From Burkholderiales bacterium (lineage in GTDB: Bacteria > Pseudomonadota > Gammaproteobacteria > Burkholderiales > JAEUOS01), in contig JAEUOR010000062.1 of NCBI GenBank assembly GCA_016790635.1, positions 124,001 through 188,000 on the forward strand: DNA of 64,000 bases, written 5' to 3'. This document shows positions 8,386-17,289 of this stretch, piece after piece. The notes under the pieces are model-generated. The model was given only the letters and a program-made list of their open reading frames with translations. It was not told the DNA's origin and made no database searches. The position numbers were made by a program, and so were the translations under genes. Each line of letters opens with the position of its first letter. Position 1 is the stretch's first letter.

Positions 8386-9576
8386 ATGCGCTTCAACTTC
8401 CTGATGCCCACGCGCGTGATCGCCGGCGTCGGCGTGCTGCAAACGCTGCCGGCGCTGTTGGCCGAGCTGGGCGGCCGGCGGCCGATGCTGTTCACCGACC
8501 CGGTGATCGGCCGCACGCCCTTTGTGCAGCGCGCGCTGGCTGACCTGGCAGCCGCCAGGCTGCCGGTGCTGGTGTCCGACACCTGCGGCATCGATGCGCG
8601 CCTGACGCAGATCGACGCCGAGGCACAACGCGCGATCGAGGCCGGAATCGACAGCGTGGTGGCGATCGGCGGCGGGTCGGTGATGTGCCTGGCCAAGGGC
8701 GCCGCGCTGGCGGCCACCAACGGCGGGGCGTTGCTCGCCCTGCGCGGGCGCACGCGCTTCGAGCGCGACCCGTTGCCGATGATCATGGTGCCGACGACGG
8801 CGGGCTCTGGCTCGGAAGTGTCGCAGTGGACGGTGCTGAAGAACGACATCGAGCACAGGAAGATGTCGGTTGGCGGGCCGCAGAACTTCCCGCGCATCGC
8901 GCTGCTCGACCCAGTGACCTTGCAGACGCTGCCCCAGCGCGTGGCCGCGCTCGCGGCGGTGGATGCGCTGACGCATGCGGTGGAGGCGTACTTCACAGAT
9001 GCCGCGTCGCCGCCGACGGATGCGCTGGCGCTGGAGGCGGCGCGCCGGCTGGCGGCATCGCTGCGCGGCTCGATCCTCGAGCGCGATCCGGCAGCGCAGT
9101 TCGAGAACCTGGTCGCCTCGACGATGGCCAACATGGCCTGCACCAACGCAGGCCTCGGGCTGTGCCACTCGCTGGCGAGCCCGCTCGAGGCGGCGTTCGA
9201 GCTGCCGCATGCGGTCGCCGTGGCCGGACTGCTGCCGCACGTGTTCGCGTTCAACGCGCCGGCCGCGCCCGAGCGCGCGCGCGCAATGGCGCAGGCGCTC
9301 GGCGTGCGCGAGGCTGGCAGCGCGCTCGATGCGGTGGCAGCGGCGGCGGCGCTGCTGGAGCGGCTGTACGACGACCTCGGCGTGCCCTTGCGCATTCCGG
9401 CCGAGCAGGTGGACCGCGCAGCATTGCCGGTGATGGCCGAACGTGCGGTCACGGCGATAGCGCGCGGCCGCACGGTACAAGGCCCGATCACGCCGCAGAC
9501 GTTGATCCTGTCGCAGAATCTGCGGCCGGCCACGGTGGCCGACGGCCTGCGCCTGTACGAGGCGTCGATCGGCTAG
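8386..9576 (+). CDS. iron-containing alcohol dehydrogenase / maleylacetate reductase-like
   Basis: 396 residues, type III Fe-ADH fold: NAD-binding GGGSVMCLAK, PTTAGSGSEV, and the metal ligands D193, H197 (DALTHAVEAY), H261 (GLCHSLASP) and H275 (LPHAVAVA). The ATG is set by an excellent Shine-Dalgarno (AAAGGAGG). Transcribed away from the FAH operon, so the pair shares one control region. Known relatives include maleylacetate reductases, which fit an aromatic pathway, and generic butanol/lactaldehyde dehydrogenases; the sequence does not decide between them. Confidence 0.86.
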   Translation: MRFNFLMPTRVIAGVGVLQTLPALLAELGGRRPMLFTDPVIGRTPFVQRALADLAAARLPVLVSDTCGIDARLTQIDAEAQRAIEAGIDSVVAIGGGSVMCLAKGAALAATNGGALLALRGRTRFERDPLPMIMVPTTAGSGSEVSQWTVLKNDIEHRKMSVGGPQNFPRIALLDPVTLQTLPQRVAALAAVDALTHAVEAYFTDAASPPTDALALEAARRLAASLRGSILERDPAAQFENLVASTMANMACTNAGLGLCHSLASPLEAAFELPHAVAVAGLLPHVFAFNAPAAPERARAMAQALGVREAGSALDAVAAAAALLERLYDDLGVPLRIPAEQVDRAALPVMAERAVTAIARGRTVQGPITPQTLILSQNLRPATVADGLRLYEASIG

Positions 9577-9697
9577 CGGGTGAGCGCCGCCGCGATCGCG
9601 CGTTGCACCTTGGGGCCGCCCCGGCCCACCTTCTGCACGGCCTGTTCCGAGACACCCGAGGAAGCGAACCGGCGCGTCGCCGAATTCTTCGTGCGCG

Positions 9698-10444
9698 TCA
9701 GACCTGCGCGAAGAACGGCCGGTTCGCGCGCAGGCACCAGTTCTCCCACGCGCGATCGATGCCGAACGACGAACGGCCCTTGGAGATCGCCTCGATCTCG
9801 CCCTCGCTCAAGTACACGATGTCTTCGGGCCCTTCCGCAAGCGCAAGCGCCTGCGTCAGCATGGCCGCGTTGACCTCCATGTAGACGGCCGTGAAGACCG
9901 CCTCGCGCAGGCTGCGGCCCGTCACCACGCAACCGTGCCCGCGCATCAGCGCGACGTTGCGTTCGCCCAGCGCATCGGCCAGGTCGTGCCCGATCTCCAG
10001 CCGCGTGACGAGCAGGTTGGTGTCGCCGAAGCGGTGGCGGATATCCCAGCACGGTATGTCGCTACCGATCGGCGCGCACATGTGCATGATCGGCCGCATG
10101 CGGCGGCTCACGACCGTGAACGGCACGACGCTTGGGCTATGCGTGTGCACCACCGACAGCACCTCGGGTCGGCGCTCGTAGATCGCGGCATGGATGAAGC
10201 GCTCGGCATACGGCTTGGCCGCGTCGTCGCCCACTACGCTGCCGTCGAGCGCGAAGCGCATGATGTCGCGCGGTTCCACCTGCTGAGGCGCGCGTGAGCG
10301 CGACAACAGGAAACGCCGCGGGTCGGCCGGATCACGCATGGAGACGTGACCGAACGAATCGATCACGCCCTCGCGGGCCAGAATGCGGTTGGCGGTAACG
10401 AGCTCGTCGATCGGCGTCGCGCCAGGATGCGGGTCGGGTTTCAT
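9698..10444 (-). CDS. class II aldolase/adducin family protein
   Basis: 248 residues. The zinc-site histidines are in VVHTHSP (H100, H102) with a third in MRGHGCVV, and a conserved acidic residue lies in AERFIH. Family members are aldolases, epimerases, or decarboxylases such as 3,4-dihydroxyphthalate decarboxylase; the latter type is common in aromatic clusters of Burkholderiales. It converges on the dehydrogenase gene; the 121 bp between them holds no recognisable gene. Confidence 0.82.
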   Translation of the reverse strand: MKPDPHPGATPIDELVTANRILAREGVIDSFGHVSMRDPADPRRFLLSRSRAPQQVEPRDIMRFALDGSVVGDDAAKPYAERFIHAAIYERRPEVLSVVHTHSPSVVPFTVVSRRMRPIMHMCAPIGSDIPCWDIRHRFGDTNLLVTRLEIGHDLADALGERNVALMRGHGCVVTGRSLREAVFTAVYMEVNAAMLTQALALAEGPEDIVYLSEGEIEAISKGRSSFGIDRAWENWCLRANRPFFAQV

Positions 10445-10685
10445 CGCTGCCTCAGGGCTCTCATGCGGCGGGCACGTCGCGCGGCGGTGGCCCCTCGTGG
10501 ATGCAAAGGAATGCGGGCGGAATCGAGCCTTTGATGCGTTCGTCGCGCGCAGAGATACCGGACAAGGACGGCGAGAGGGAAATGGCGGTTATCATTCGTT
10601 CTGTAGAAAAGAACATCGGTCTACGCTACAGCATCATCGGACAGGTGTCAACACAGGGAAGCCTGCGGTCTCACCAGCAATAGAG
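10445..10685. other. intergenic region, nothing recognised
   Basis: Together with the IS remnant that follows, about 650 bp separate the aldolase-like gene from the IclR gene. Short open frames here show no family resemblance and no convincing ribosome-binding site. I see no RNA gene. It may hold the promoter of the aldolase-like gene. Confidence 0.4.
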
Positions 10686-11079
10686 TTGTCCGGAGTAGAA
10701 GCACGCAATCTGTCCGCCTTCGAGGTTTAGCCTGGAAACCGCCTTGCGCCGGAGGAGTTTGCCGCAGGAGATCGAGAAGATGAGATTCAAAGAGGCACAT
10801 GAGAGCTGGTGGCGGATGGGGCTGACGCAGGAGTATGCGGGACGAGCGCCCGTTGCGGGTCATGCCATTGCCCCAGGACGGCAGCCGACACGAATGGTTG
10901 GCCGGGCAGGTCACTCACCGAGGCACCCGCGTCCGAACAATGGCAACTGGCTGCATGACCCATCCACCATGCTGCCTCGGGGCGGCGGCAAACCGGCTGC
11001 AAGCTGCCTGCTTGCACCGCGCCTCCTGCCACCTCGCCCCCACCCCGCAAAAGCGGACAAATTCATATACTCCTGACAA
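10686..11079 (+). mobile_element. degenerate IS remnant with imperfect terminal inverted repeats
   Basis: The left end TTGTCCGGAGTA (10686-10697) is matched in inverted orientation at 11068-11079 (TTGTCAGGAGTA, 11 of 12), and a second conserved block TGTCCGC follows on each side with a 5-nt length difference. Between them only the start of a transposase-like frame survives. The element ends 16 bp before the IclR start codon. Family assignment (ISNCY/IS1202-like) is from memory of such transposase N-termini and is tentative. Confidence 0.45.
10780..10851 (+). pseudogene. transposase N-terminal fragment (ISNCY-like)
   Basis: A frame reading MRFKEAHESWWRMGLTQEYA resembles the start of ISNCY/IS1202-type transposases, where a helix-turn-helix follows a 'LTQEEAA' segment. 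After about 24 codons the resemblance stops, so the gene is a short relic inside the IS remnant. No function expected. Confidence 0.35.
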
Positions 11080-11095
11080 TTCAGCCGGTCCAGAC

Positions 11096-11827
11096 ATGCC
11101 GCGCAAATCCGCCCAGCCTTCGCTCGCAGATCAGTCCGCAGCCCCTGGCGGCGTCGCCGCCGTTGACCGCGCCTTGTCGCTCCTGTCGGCCTTCAGCCGC
11201 GAAGCGCCGCGACGAACGCTGGCCGAACTGGCCGCGCATTGCGTGCTCTACAAAAGCACCGTTCTGCGCCTGCTCGCCTCGCTGGAGCACGCCGGGCTGG
11301 TGCGGCGGCAGCCGGACGGGGCCTACCTGCTCGGCGCGGAGGTTGCTCGTCTTTACGGGGTCTACGACAGTTCGTTCTCGCTTGAGCCGCTGGTGCTGCC
11401 GGCCTTGCACGCCCTGACCGAAGCCACCGGCGAAAGCGCCGCCTTTCACGTGCGCCAGGGCGATCAGCGCGTCTGTCTATATCGCGTGGATTCACCCCAC
11501 CCGATTCGCGACCATATTCGCGCAGGCGATGTGCTGCCGCTCGATCGCGGCACGGGTGGGCGCGTGCTGCTGGCCTTCTCCGGCGCCAAGGGGCGTCTCT
11601 ATGACCGCATTCGCGCGGAAGGGCACATGTCGGCGCGCGGCGACCGGCTCGCCGAGGTTGCGGGCATTTCGGCGCCGGTGTTCGGCCCTGGGCGGCATTT
11701 GCTGGGCGCTCTGACACTGACTCTTCCGACCAGCCGGCTCGATGCGGCGCGCGAAGCGCGTTATGTCAAGCAGGTGCGCGAAGCGTCGCAGCGCTTGTCG
11801 GCGGCGGCCGGCGCGGACTCACGGTAA
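11096..11827 (+). CDS. IclR family transcriptional regulator
   Basis: 243 residues: N-terminal winged helix-turn-helix (AVDRALSLLSAFSREAPRRTLAEL, then KSTVLRLLASLEHAGLVRR) and a C-terminal GAF-like effector domain (LPLDRGTGGRVLLAFSG). The ATG is the first in frame after the IS remnant and gives the usual N-terminal length. IclR proteins commonly control aromatic catabolic operons, so it may act on the dyad at 8317; alternatively it may act on the iorAB genes downstream. Its C-terminus is slightly short of the typical 250-260 residues. Confidence 0.85.
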   Translation: MPRKSAQPSLADQSAAPGGVAAVDRALSLLSAFSREAPRRTLAELAAHCVLYKSTVLRLLASLEHAGLVRRQPDGAYLLGAEVARLYGVYDSSFSLEPLVLPALHALTEATGESAAFHVRQGDQRVCLYRVDSPHPIRDHIRAGDVLPLDRGTGGRVLLAFSGAKGRLYDRIRAEGHMSARGDRLAEVAGISAPVFGPGRHLLGALTLTLPTSRLDAAREARYVKQVREASQRLSAAAGADSR

Positions 11828-12186
11828 CGCGCGCGCGCACGACAAGTTGAACCTGGAACGCCAGAGGCAAACTCTATGCGTCGTCAAGCGTGCCATGTCA
11901 ACACGAACCGGCCGACGTACGGGCGCACCCCGACCTCGGGGCCGCTGGCACGGTCCCGGCGTGGTTGGTCAGATTCGAGCATCTGACGAGGCATGGCATT
12001 TCGGCAGTCCACGCGCCCTCATCGAGGCGCTTCACGGCACTTTCGGCAGTTGCTGGCTGGTCCTGGTGCTGCCCCCGCCAGGACGTTGCCCCACTGAGTC
12101 GACATTACAGCTTTGTAATCTCCGCGACGGCGACCGCCAGCAGGGGCTTCGGACAATGCTGATGTCACAACCAATGGAGCCCTCGC
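11828..12186. other. intergenic region upstream of iorA
   Basis: About 360 bp between the IclR gene and the molybdenum hydroxylase genes. Apart from the palindromic box at 12104 I see no gene, RNA or repeat that I can support. It should hold the promoter of the two oxidoreductase genes. Confidence 0.4.
12104..12119. promoter_or_regulatory. CopR/HprR-type response-regulator box
   Basis: Perfect palindrome ATTACA-GCTT-TGTAAT, 68 bp before the iorA start. It matches the pattern (TTACA-N4/5-TGTAA) recognised by heavy-metal-type OmpR-family regulators such as CopR and HprR. A regulator of exactly that subfamily is encoded 3 kb downstream at 15060, beyond iorAB, so autogenous or cross-control of the oxidoreductase by this pair is a reasonable inference. 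Confidence 0.65.
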
Positions 12187-12648
12187 ATGACCACAGCATG
12201 TACTGTCAACGGCCGTCAGGCCCGCCTGCAATCGGACCCCGCCACCCCGCTGCTGTGGGTGCTGCGCGATGAAATGAAATTGCCGGGTACCAAGTTCGGT
12301 TGTGGCGCCGCCCTGTGCGGTGCCTGCACGGTACATGTTGATGGCCAGGCCACGCGCAGCTGCGCGATCCCCCTGTCTGCCGTTGCCGGGCGCCGGGTAA
12401 CGACGATTGAAGGAGCCGGCCAAGACCGCATCGGCCGTGCCTTGCAGCAGGCCTGGATCGACCTGGATGTCCCCCAGTGCGGCTACTGCCAATGCGGCCA
12501 GATCATGAGCGCGGCGGCCTTGCTGCGCGGCACGCCGCGCCCTACGGCAGCAGACATCGAAAACGCCATGGCGGGCAATCTCTGCCGCTGCGGAACCTAC
12601 GACCGCATCCGCGCCGCCATTGAGCAAGCCGCGCGCAGCCTGGCCTGA
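12187..12648 (+). CDS. iorA: 2Fe-2S subunit of molybdenum hydroxylase (isoquinoline 1-oxidoreductase alpha-like)
   Basis: 153 residues, the usual size. The plant-type ferredoxin cluster ligands are in KFGCGAALCGACTVH plus a downstream cysteine (TRSCAIPL), and the second [2Fe-2S] cluster is in PQCGYCQCGQ and LCRCGTYDRI. It passes electrons from the molybdenum centre of the large subunit to an external acceptor. Fourteen bases separate it from the large-subunit gene. Family members oxidise N-heterocycles or aldehydes; the substrate here is not predictable. Confidence 0.88.
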   Translation: MTTACTVNGRQARLQSDPATPLLWVLRDEMKLPGTKFGCGAALCGACTVHVDGQATRSCAIPLSAVAGRRVTTIEGAGQDRIGRALQQAWIDLDVPQCGYCQCGQIMSAAALLRGTPRPTAADIENAMAGNLCRCGTYDRIRAAIEQAARSLA

Positions 12649-12662
12649 ACGGGAGAAGCAGC

Positions 12663-14864
12663 ATGACTCACAGCGCATCCACTCACAGCCCATTCACCCG
12701 ACGCGATTTCTTGCGCGCGCAAGCCGCGACGGCCTTGAGCATTGCGATTCCTTTGCCGGTCCTGGGGCAAGCTGCCCCCACACCTGCGGCCGCGCCGGCA
12801 AGTCCGCCCGCCCCTGCGGTGAGGTTGCCGAGCGCCTTCTTGCGCATCGGTGCAGACGACGGTATCAGCTTCATCCTGCCCACCTGCGAGATGGGGCAAG
12901 GCACACACACGGGTCAGGCCCAGATCCTGGCAGAGGAACTGGGCGCCGACTGGACCCGCATCGCCATCGAGATGCCCAAGCAGCCCGCGCCTGCCTACCG
13001 CTTGCCATTTGGCCAGATGCGTTCGGTCGGCTCGTTCGGTATTCGCTTCTGGCACGATCCACTACGTCGAGCAGCGGCGCAGGCCCGCATGATGCTGATC
13101 GAGGTCGGTGCGAGCCGCTTGCAAGTGCCCACCGACAGCCTGGACACCATCGATGGCCATGTCGTGCATGCCGCAAGCGGCCGCCGCGTGGCTTTTGGCG
13201 AGTTGGCCGCTGCCGCGCAGGCCTTGCCCGTGCCTGCGCAACCCGTATTGCGTCCGGCCAATCAGCGCACGCTGACAGGCAAACCGGTGACACGTCTGGA
13301 TACACCGGCAAAGGTTCGTGGACAAGCGGTCTACGCCATTGATGTGGAGTTGCCGCAGATGCTCTACGGCGCCGTACGGCTGGCGCCGGTTTTTGCAGCG
13401 GACGTGGCCGAGATCGACGACTCCAGCGTCCGTAACATGCCCGGCATCGAGGCGGTGGTACGTGTGCCTCGGGGCGCTGTCGTCGTGGCGCGCAGTTGGT
13501 GGCAAGCCCAGCAGGCCGCCCAACGGCTCGCCATCCGTTTCACGTCAACGCCGCATGACGCGTTGAACAGCGCGCAAATCAGCGAACGCCTGCGCGCCGG
13601 TCTGGACGCGCGCGATGTGCCGCTGAGCGTGCAGCGCGGCGACTTGCCGGCCGCCTTCGCAACGGCTGCTCGCGTGGTGGAAGCCGACTACGAAGTACCC
13701 ATGCTTGCCCACGTCTGCATGGAGCCCATCGTCGGTACTGCGCGTTCCTCCCCTGAAAAGCTGGAGCTCTGGCTGGGCACGCAAGGCCATGACACGGTTC
13801 GCATGGCCTGCGAACGCGCCGGCGGTCTGCGCGCCGATCAGATCGAGATCAATACGACCTATCTGGGCGGCGGGTTCGGCCGCAAGACCCACGCGGAAAT
13901 CGCCATCCAGGCCATGTTCGCCAGCCGTGCCGTGGGGGGCAGACCGGTCAAGGTCTTATGGCAGCGGGCAGACGACATACAGCAAGGCCAGTACCGACAG
14001 CCCATGATGGCGCGGATGCGCGCTGCGCTCGACGCACAAGGCCGCATCACGGCACTGCGCGCGCGGGTCAGTGGCCCGCAGATGGGCCGGGCCTACGGGG
14101 TGAACCCCGACCAATACGCGCAAGCAAATGGCTTGTTGCGCAATGTCGATCCGTTCTCTCTGGCAGGCCTGGTGGACATGCGCTACCAGATCCCGAATGT
14201 CGAGGTCGATCACGCGGTCGTGGACGTGCCGATCCCGCTGTGCCCATGGCGCAGCATTGCCAATTCGTTCACGGGCTTCTTCCTGGAGAGCTTTCTGAAC
14301 GAGTGCGCAGCCGCCGTCGGGCAAGACGCGCTTGCCTTCCGCCGCAACCACCTTCAAGGCCAGACGCGCATGCTCGCGGTACTCGACCGCGTTGCCGAAT
14401 CAGCGCGCTGGGGCCAGCCCTTGCCGGCCGGGCGACACCGCGGGCTGGCGGTGGTGGACAGTTATGGCAGTACCGTCGCGGAAGTCGTTGAATTGAGAAT
14501 GCAGGACGGCAAACCCCGAGTCGAGCAGGTCTTCGTGGCCATCGACTGTGGCCGCGCCATCAACCCCGGCCAGGTTCGCCAGCAAATGCATGGCTCCGTC
14601 GCGGATGCGCTCGGCGCGGCGTTGCGCGGCCGAGTCTCGATCGGCGAAGGGCGCGCGCTGCAAAGCAACTTCGGTGACTACCCCCTGCTGCGCATGGCAG
14701 AGTCGCCTCGCGTGCAGACAAGCATCGTTGAGATTGGATCCCCGTTGGGCGGTGTGGGCGAGCCCGGCGTGCCGCCTCTGGCCCCGGCGTTGGTGGCAGC
14801 ATTGCGGTCAGCAACCGGCCGCACTGTGCGCAACCTTCCCTTGTCCGAACAAGGTTTGGCCTGA
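12663..14864 (+). CDS. iorB: molybdopterin-binding large subunit of aldehyde/isoquinoline oxidoreductase
   Basis: 733 residues with a Tat signal (FTRRDFLRAQAATALSIAIP), so the complex is exported folded to the periplasm with its small partner. Molybdopterin-binding segments include GGGFGRKTHAEIA and the C-terminal GVGEPGVPP, whose glutamate is the catalytic base in the xanthine-oxidase family. It lacks a separate FAD subunit gene, consistent with the IorAB type that passes electrons to a cytochrome. Followed by a 195-bp gap and then a two-component system. Confidence 0.87.
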   Translation: MTHSASTHSPFTRRDFLRAQAATALSIAIPLPVLGQAAPTPAAAPASPPAPAVRLPSAFLRIGADDGISFILPTCEMGQGTHTGQAQILAEELGADWTRIAIEMPKQPAPAYRLPFGQMRSVGSFGIRFWHDPLRRAAAQARMMLIEVGASRLQVPTDSLDTIDGHVVHAASGRRVAFGELAAAAQALPVPAQPVLRPANQRTLTGKPVTRLDTPAKVRGQAVYAIDVELPQMLYGAVRLAPVFAADVAEIDDSSVRNMPGIEAVVRVPRGAVVVARSWWQAQQAAQRLAIRFTSTPHDALNSAQISERLRAGLDARDVPLSVQRGDLPAAFATAARVVEADYEVPMLAHVCMEPIVGTARSSPEKLELWLGTQGHDTVRMACERAGGLRADQIEINTTYLGGGFGRKTHAEIAIQAMFASRAVGGRPVKVLWQRADDIQQGQYRQPMMARMRAALDAQGRITALRARVSGPQMGRAYGVNPDQYAQANGLLRNVDPFSLAGLVDMRYQIPNVEVDHAVVDVPIPLCPWRSIANSFTGFFLESFLNECAAAVGQDALAFRRNHLQGQTRMLAVLDRVAESARWGQPLPAGRHRGLAVVDSYGSTVAEVVELRMQDGKPRVEQVFVAIDCGRAINPGQVRQQMHGSVADALGAALRGRVSIGEGRALQSNFGDYPLLRMAESPRVQTSIVEIGSPLGGVGEPGVPPLAPALVAALRSATGRTVRNLPLSEQGLA

Positions 14865-15059
14865 GAGCCCGCGAGTACTACGATCATGCCCGTAGACCAC
14901 CCCAAGACGCGCGCGCTCGTCGTTGCAAATGTTCGCCATGCCCCAAGCCATGGTTGCCCTTTGCGCCTGGATCGGACACGTCCCGGGGGGTTGCTCGGCC
15001 GTCCTCGGCAGACTCAGCGGTTCAAAGCCGCGTGGCGCCCGACAGGCTAGGAAAACGCC

Positions 15060-15761
15060 ATGCGAATCTTGGTGGTCGAAGACGAGAAGCGCTTGTCAGA
15101 CTATCTGCACAAGGGCTTGACCGAACAGGGGCACACCGTCGATGTGGTGCACGATGGCATGGAGGGCCGCCGCTACGCGACCGGCGGCGACTACGACCTC
15201 ATCTTGCTGGACGTGATGTTGCCGGGGGTGGACGGCTTTGGCGTGTTGAAGGCCTTGCGCGCCGGCACGGGCGCCAATGCCCGCACGCCTGTCCTCATGT
15301 TGACCGCGCGCGACAAGATCGAAGACCGCGTGCGAGGATTGGAAGGCGGAGCCGATGACTACCTGGTCAAGCCCTTTGCCTTCTCGGAATTGTTGGCGCG
15401 CATAGGCGCTGTCACCCGCCGCTCGGCGAAGGGCAACGGCGCCCAGCGGGGCAACGGCTGCTTGACGCTGGACGACCTGGAACTGGACCCGTCAGCACGC
15501 CGCGCCACACGTGCCGGCCGCAAGCTTGACCTGACGGCCAAAGAGTTTGCTTTGCTGCTGTTTTTGCTTAAACGCCAAGGGCAGATCCTGACCCGAACCA
15601 CGATCGCTGAACAAGTATGGGACATGCACTTCGACAGCGAGACCAATCTGGTTGAGGTCGCCATTCGCCGGCTGCGCGCCAAACTGGACGAGCCCTTCGG
15701 CAAGAAGCTGCTGCACACCGAACGCGGCATGGGCTACGTGCTGGAAGACCGCGGCGCATGA
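15060..15761 (+). CDS. OmpR-family response regulator, heavy-metal (CusR/CopR/HprR) type
   Basis: 233 residues: receiver domain with phospho-acceptor D51 (LILLDVMLPG), the LTARD threonine and the YLVKPFAF lysine, then an OmpR/PhoB winged helix with the terminal beta hairpin (EVAIRRLRAKLDEPF...RGMGYVLE). The sequence ('RILVVEDEKRLSDYLHKGL') is that of the heavy-metal or HprR branch. SD-like AGGA lies 7 nt upstream of ATG. ATGA overlap with the kinase gene. The palindrome at 12104 is a likely target. Confidence 0.9.
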   Translation: MRILVVEDEKRLSDYLHKGLTEQGHTVDVVHDGMEGRRYATGGDYDLILLDVMLPGVDGFGVLKALRAGTGANARTPVLMLTARDKIEDRVRGLEGGADDYLVKPFAFSELLARIGAVTRRSAKGNGAQRGNGCLTLDDLELDPSARRATRAGRKLDLTAKEFALLLFLLKRQGQILTRTTIAEQVWDMHFDSETNLVEVAIRRLRAKLDEPFGKKLLHTERGMGYVLEDRGA

Positions 15762-17131
15762 GCGACGCAACAGTACCGCCGGCGCCAAAACCCTACGCGA
15801 TCCACCAGCGGCTGGCACGCCGCCTCGCGCTGCAAGTGGCTGTGGTGCTGGCGTTGATGGTGGCCATCATCGCCGCGGCTGCGCACCTGCTGATGCAGCA
15901 CAAGCAGGAGAGCGAACAGGCCCAGAAGGCGCGCGTGATCACCACAATCGCGCGCGAGGCCGCCCAGCAGGGCGGGCTGCAACAAGTGCCGCTGACGCTC
16001 AGTGCCGTGGCGCCACGGCGCCCGCAAACGCGCCTTACCGTGCGCGACGCGCAAGACCGCATTGTCTATGAAGACCCGGATACAGAGCCGTTTCGCATGC
16101 CCGCGAAGCGCGGCAGTACACGCCATGACCGCTTCGTCATGGACCTTCGAGCGCAGGGTGCCGACGTCTTGCAGGCGGAGCTGACAGCCGATGTCAGCCA
16201 AGACCGCACGCTGATGGAAGGCCTGGTGATCACCTTGTTGCTCGTGCCGCTGGCAGGAGGTATGTTGGTAGCCTGGAGTACAGGATGGCGGGTACGCAAG
16301 GAGCTCCATCCTTTGCATCAGCTGGCGCAGCAGACATCGCTCATTTCGCCGCAGGATCTGACCGCGCGGCTGCGAATGAATGCGCCCGTCATGGAGCTGC
16401 TGCCTTGGGTCGAGCAGTTCAATGCCTTGATGCAGCGCCTGCAGACGGCGGTTGAGCAGCTGGAGTCCTTCAACGCCGATGTGGCCCATGAACTGCGCAC
16501 GCCGCTGGCGGCCCTGATGGGGCACGCGGAGGTGGCGCTGTCGCGCGAACGGAGCGCCGCGGAGTTGCGCGAGACCCTCGCGCAATCGCTGGAAGATCTG
16601 CAGCGTGTCAGTGCCATGGTCGAAGACATGCTCTTTCTGTCCCGCGCGGATCGAGGCGCCTTGGCGCGGCGTGGCGAGCCTTGTTCGATGGGGCACCTGG
16701 CTGCGCAGGTGGTCGATCTGTATGAGCTGGCACTGGAGGATCGAGGCCTGAGCGCCTTCATCGACGGCGACGCCACCTTGCCGGTGGATCAGGCCCTGGT
16801 CCAGCGCGCCCTTTCCAATCTGCTGACCAATGCCCTGCGCTACGCGCAAACAGGCAGCCGGATCCGTGTCTACATCCAACAGTCAGCTGCGAGCCTGGTC
16901 TGGCTGGGCGTCGAAAATCACGGCCCGCAAATTGACCCCGAGCACTTGCCGCGCTTGTTTGGTCGCTTCTTCCGCGGCGACAGCGCGCGTGTCGACACCA
17001 GCGCTCACCATGGACTTGGCCTGGCCATTGTCGCTGCCGTCGCCCGCATGCACGGCGGTACGGCGCAAGCTCACTCGGCGCAGGGCATCACGCGGGTGGA
17101 GCTCAGCTTCGCTGTCGAGCCTACTCGCTGA
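15758..17131 (+). CDS. sensor histidine kinase, CusS/HprS-like
   Basis: 457 residues. A first membrane helix around 23-45 and a second around 152-175 enclose a roughly 105-residue periplasmic domain; a HAMP-like linker follows, then the H-box AHELRTPL (H244), N-box NLLTNALRYA and G-box HHGLGLAI. Senses an unknown signal and phosphorylates the adjacent regulator. The periplasmic domain is not obviously metal-binding: few His/Met/Cys are visible, so a redox or other signal is possible. Confidence 0.9.
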   Translation: MSDATVPPAPKPYAIHQRLARRLALQVAVVLALMVAIIAAAAHLLMQHKQESEQAQKARVITTIAREAAQQGGLQQVPLTLSAVAPRRPQTRLTVRDAQDRIVYEDPDTEPFRMPAKRGSTRHDRFVMDLRAQGADVLQAELTADVSQDRTLMEGLVITLLLVPLAGGMLVAWSTGWRVRKELHPLHQLAQQTSLISPQDLTARLRMNAPVMELLPWVEQFNALMQRLQTAVEQLESFNADVAHELRTPLAALMGHAEVALSRERSAAELRETLAQSLEDLQRVSAMVEDMLFLSRADRGALARRGEPCSMGHLAAQVVDLYELALEDRGLSAFIDGDATLPVDQALVQRALSNLLTNALRYAQTGSRIRVYIQQSAASLVWLGVENHGPQIDPEHLPRLFGRFFRGDSARVDTSAHHGLGLAIVAAVARMHGGTAQAHSAQGITRVELSFAVEPTR

Positions 17132-17193
17132 GTGGGCTGCGAGTGGAGTGTCCTGCGGCTACTCGCACGTTTCGAGCGGACGAACAAAAGGCG

Positions 17194-17289
17194 GCGCTGT
17201 CCGACGAGACGGTGCAGACCAACGCCACCGGTCGGGTGCAGCTCAAACTCAAGACACCGCGGCGCGACCGAACCTCACACGTGGCGCTG
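17194..17289 (+). pseudogene. IS91-family transposase fragment
   Basis: A 32-codon stretch (ALSDETVQTNATGRVQLKLK and onward to TPRRDRTSHVAL) closely resembles the internal part of IS91-type Y2 transposases ('VQTNAAGQVVLKLKTPWRDGTTH'). It has no start and the reading frame leaves the family on both sides. It lies between the kinase gene and the MazF fragment, at the edge of the mobile region. The family match is from memory. Confidence 0.5.

Noticed and set aside
9577..9697. Possible small gene between the dehydrogenase and the aldolase-like gene
   Set aside because: A basic minus-strand reading (SSGVSEQAVQKVGRGGPK) looked like a DNA-binding tail, but it has no start of its own and no family match I can name.
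14865..15059. Possible small gene or promoter between iorB and the response regulator
   Set aside because: Only a short frame without motif or Shine-Dalgarno; no TTACA-type box like the one at 12104 was found here.
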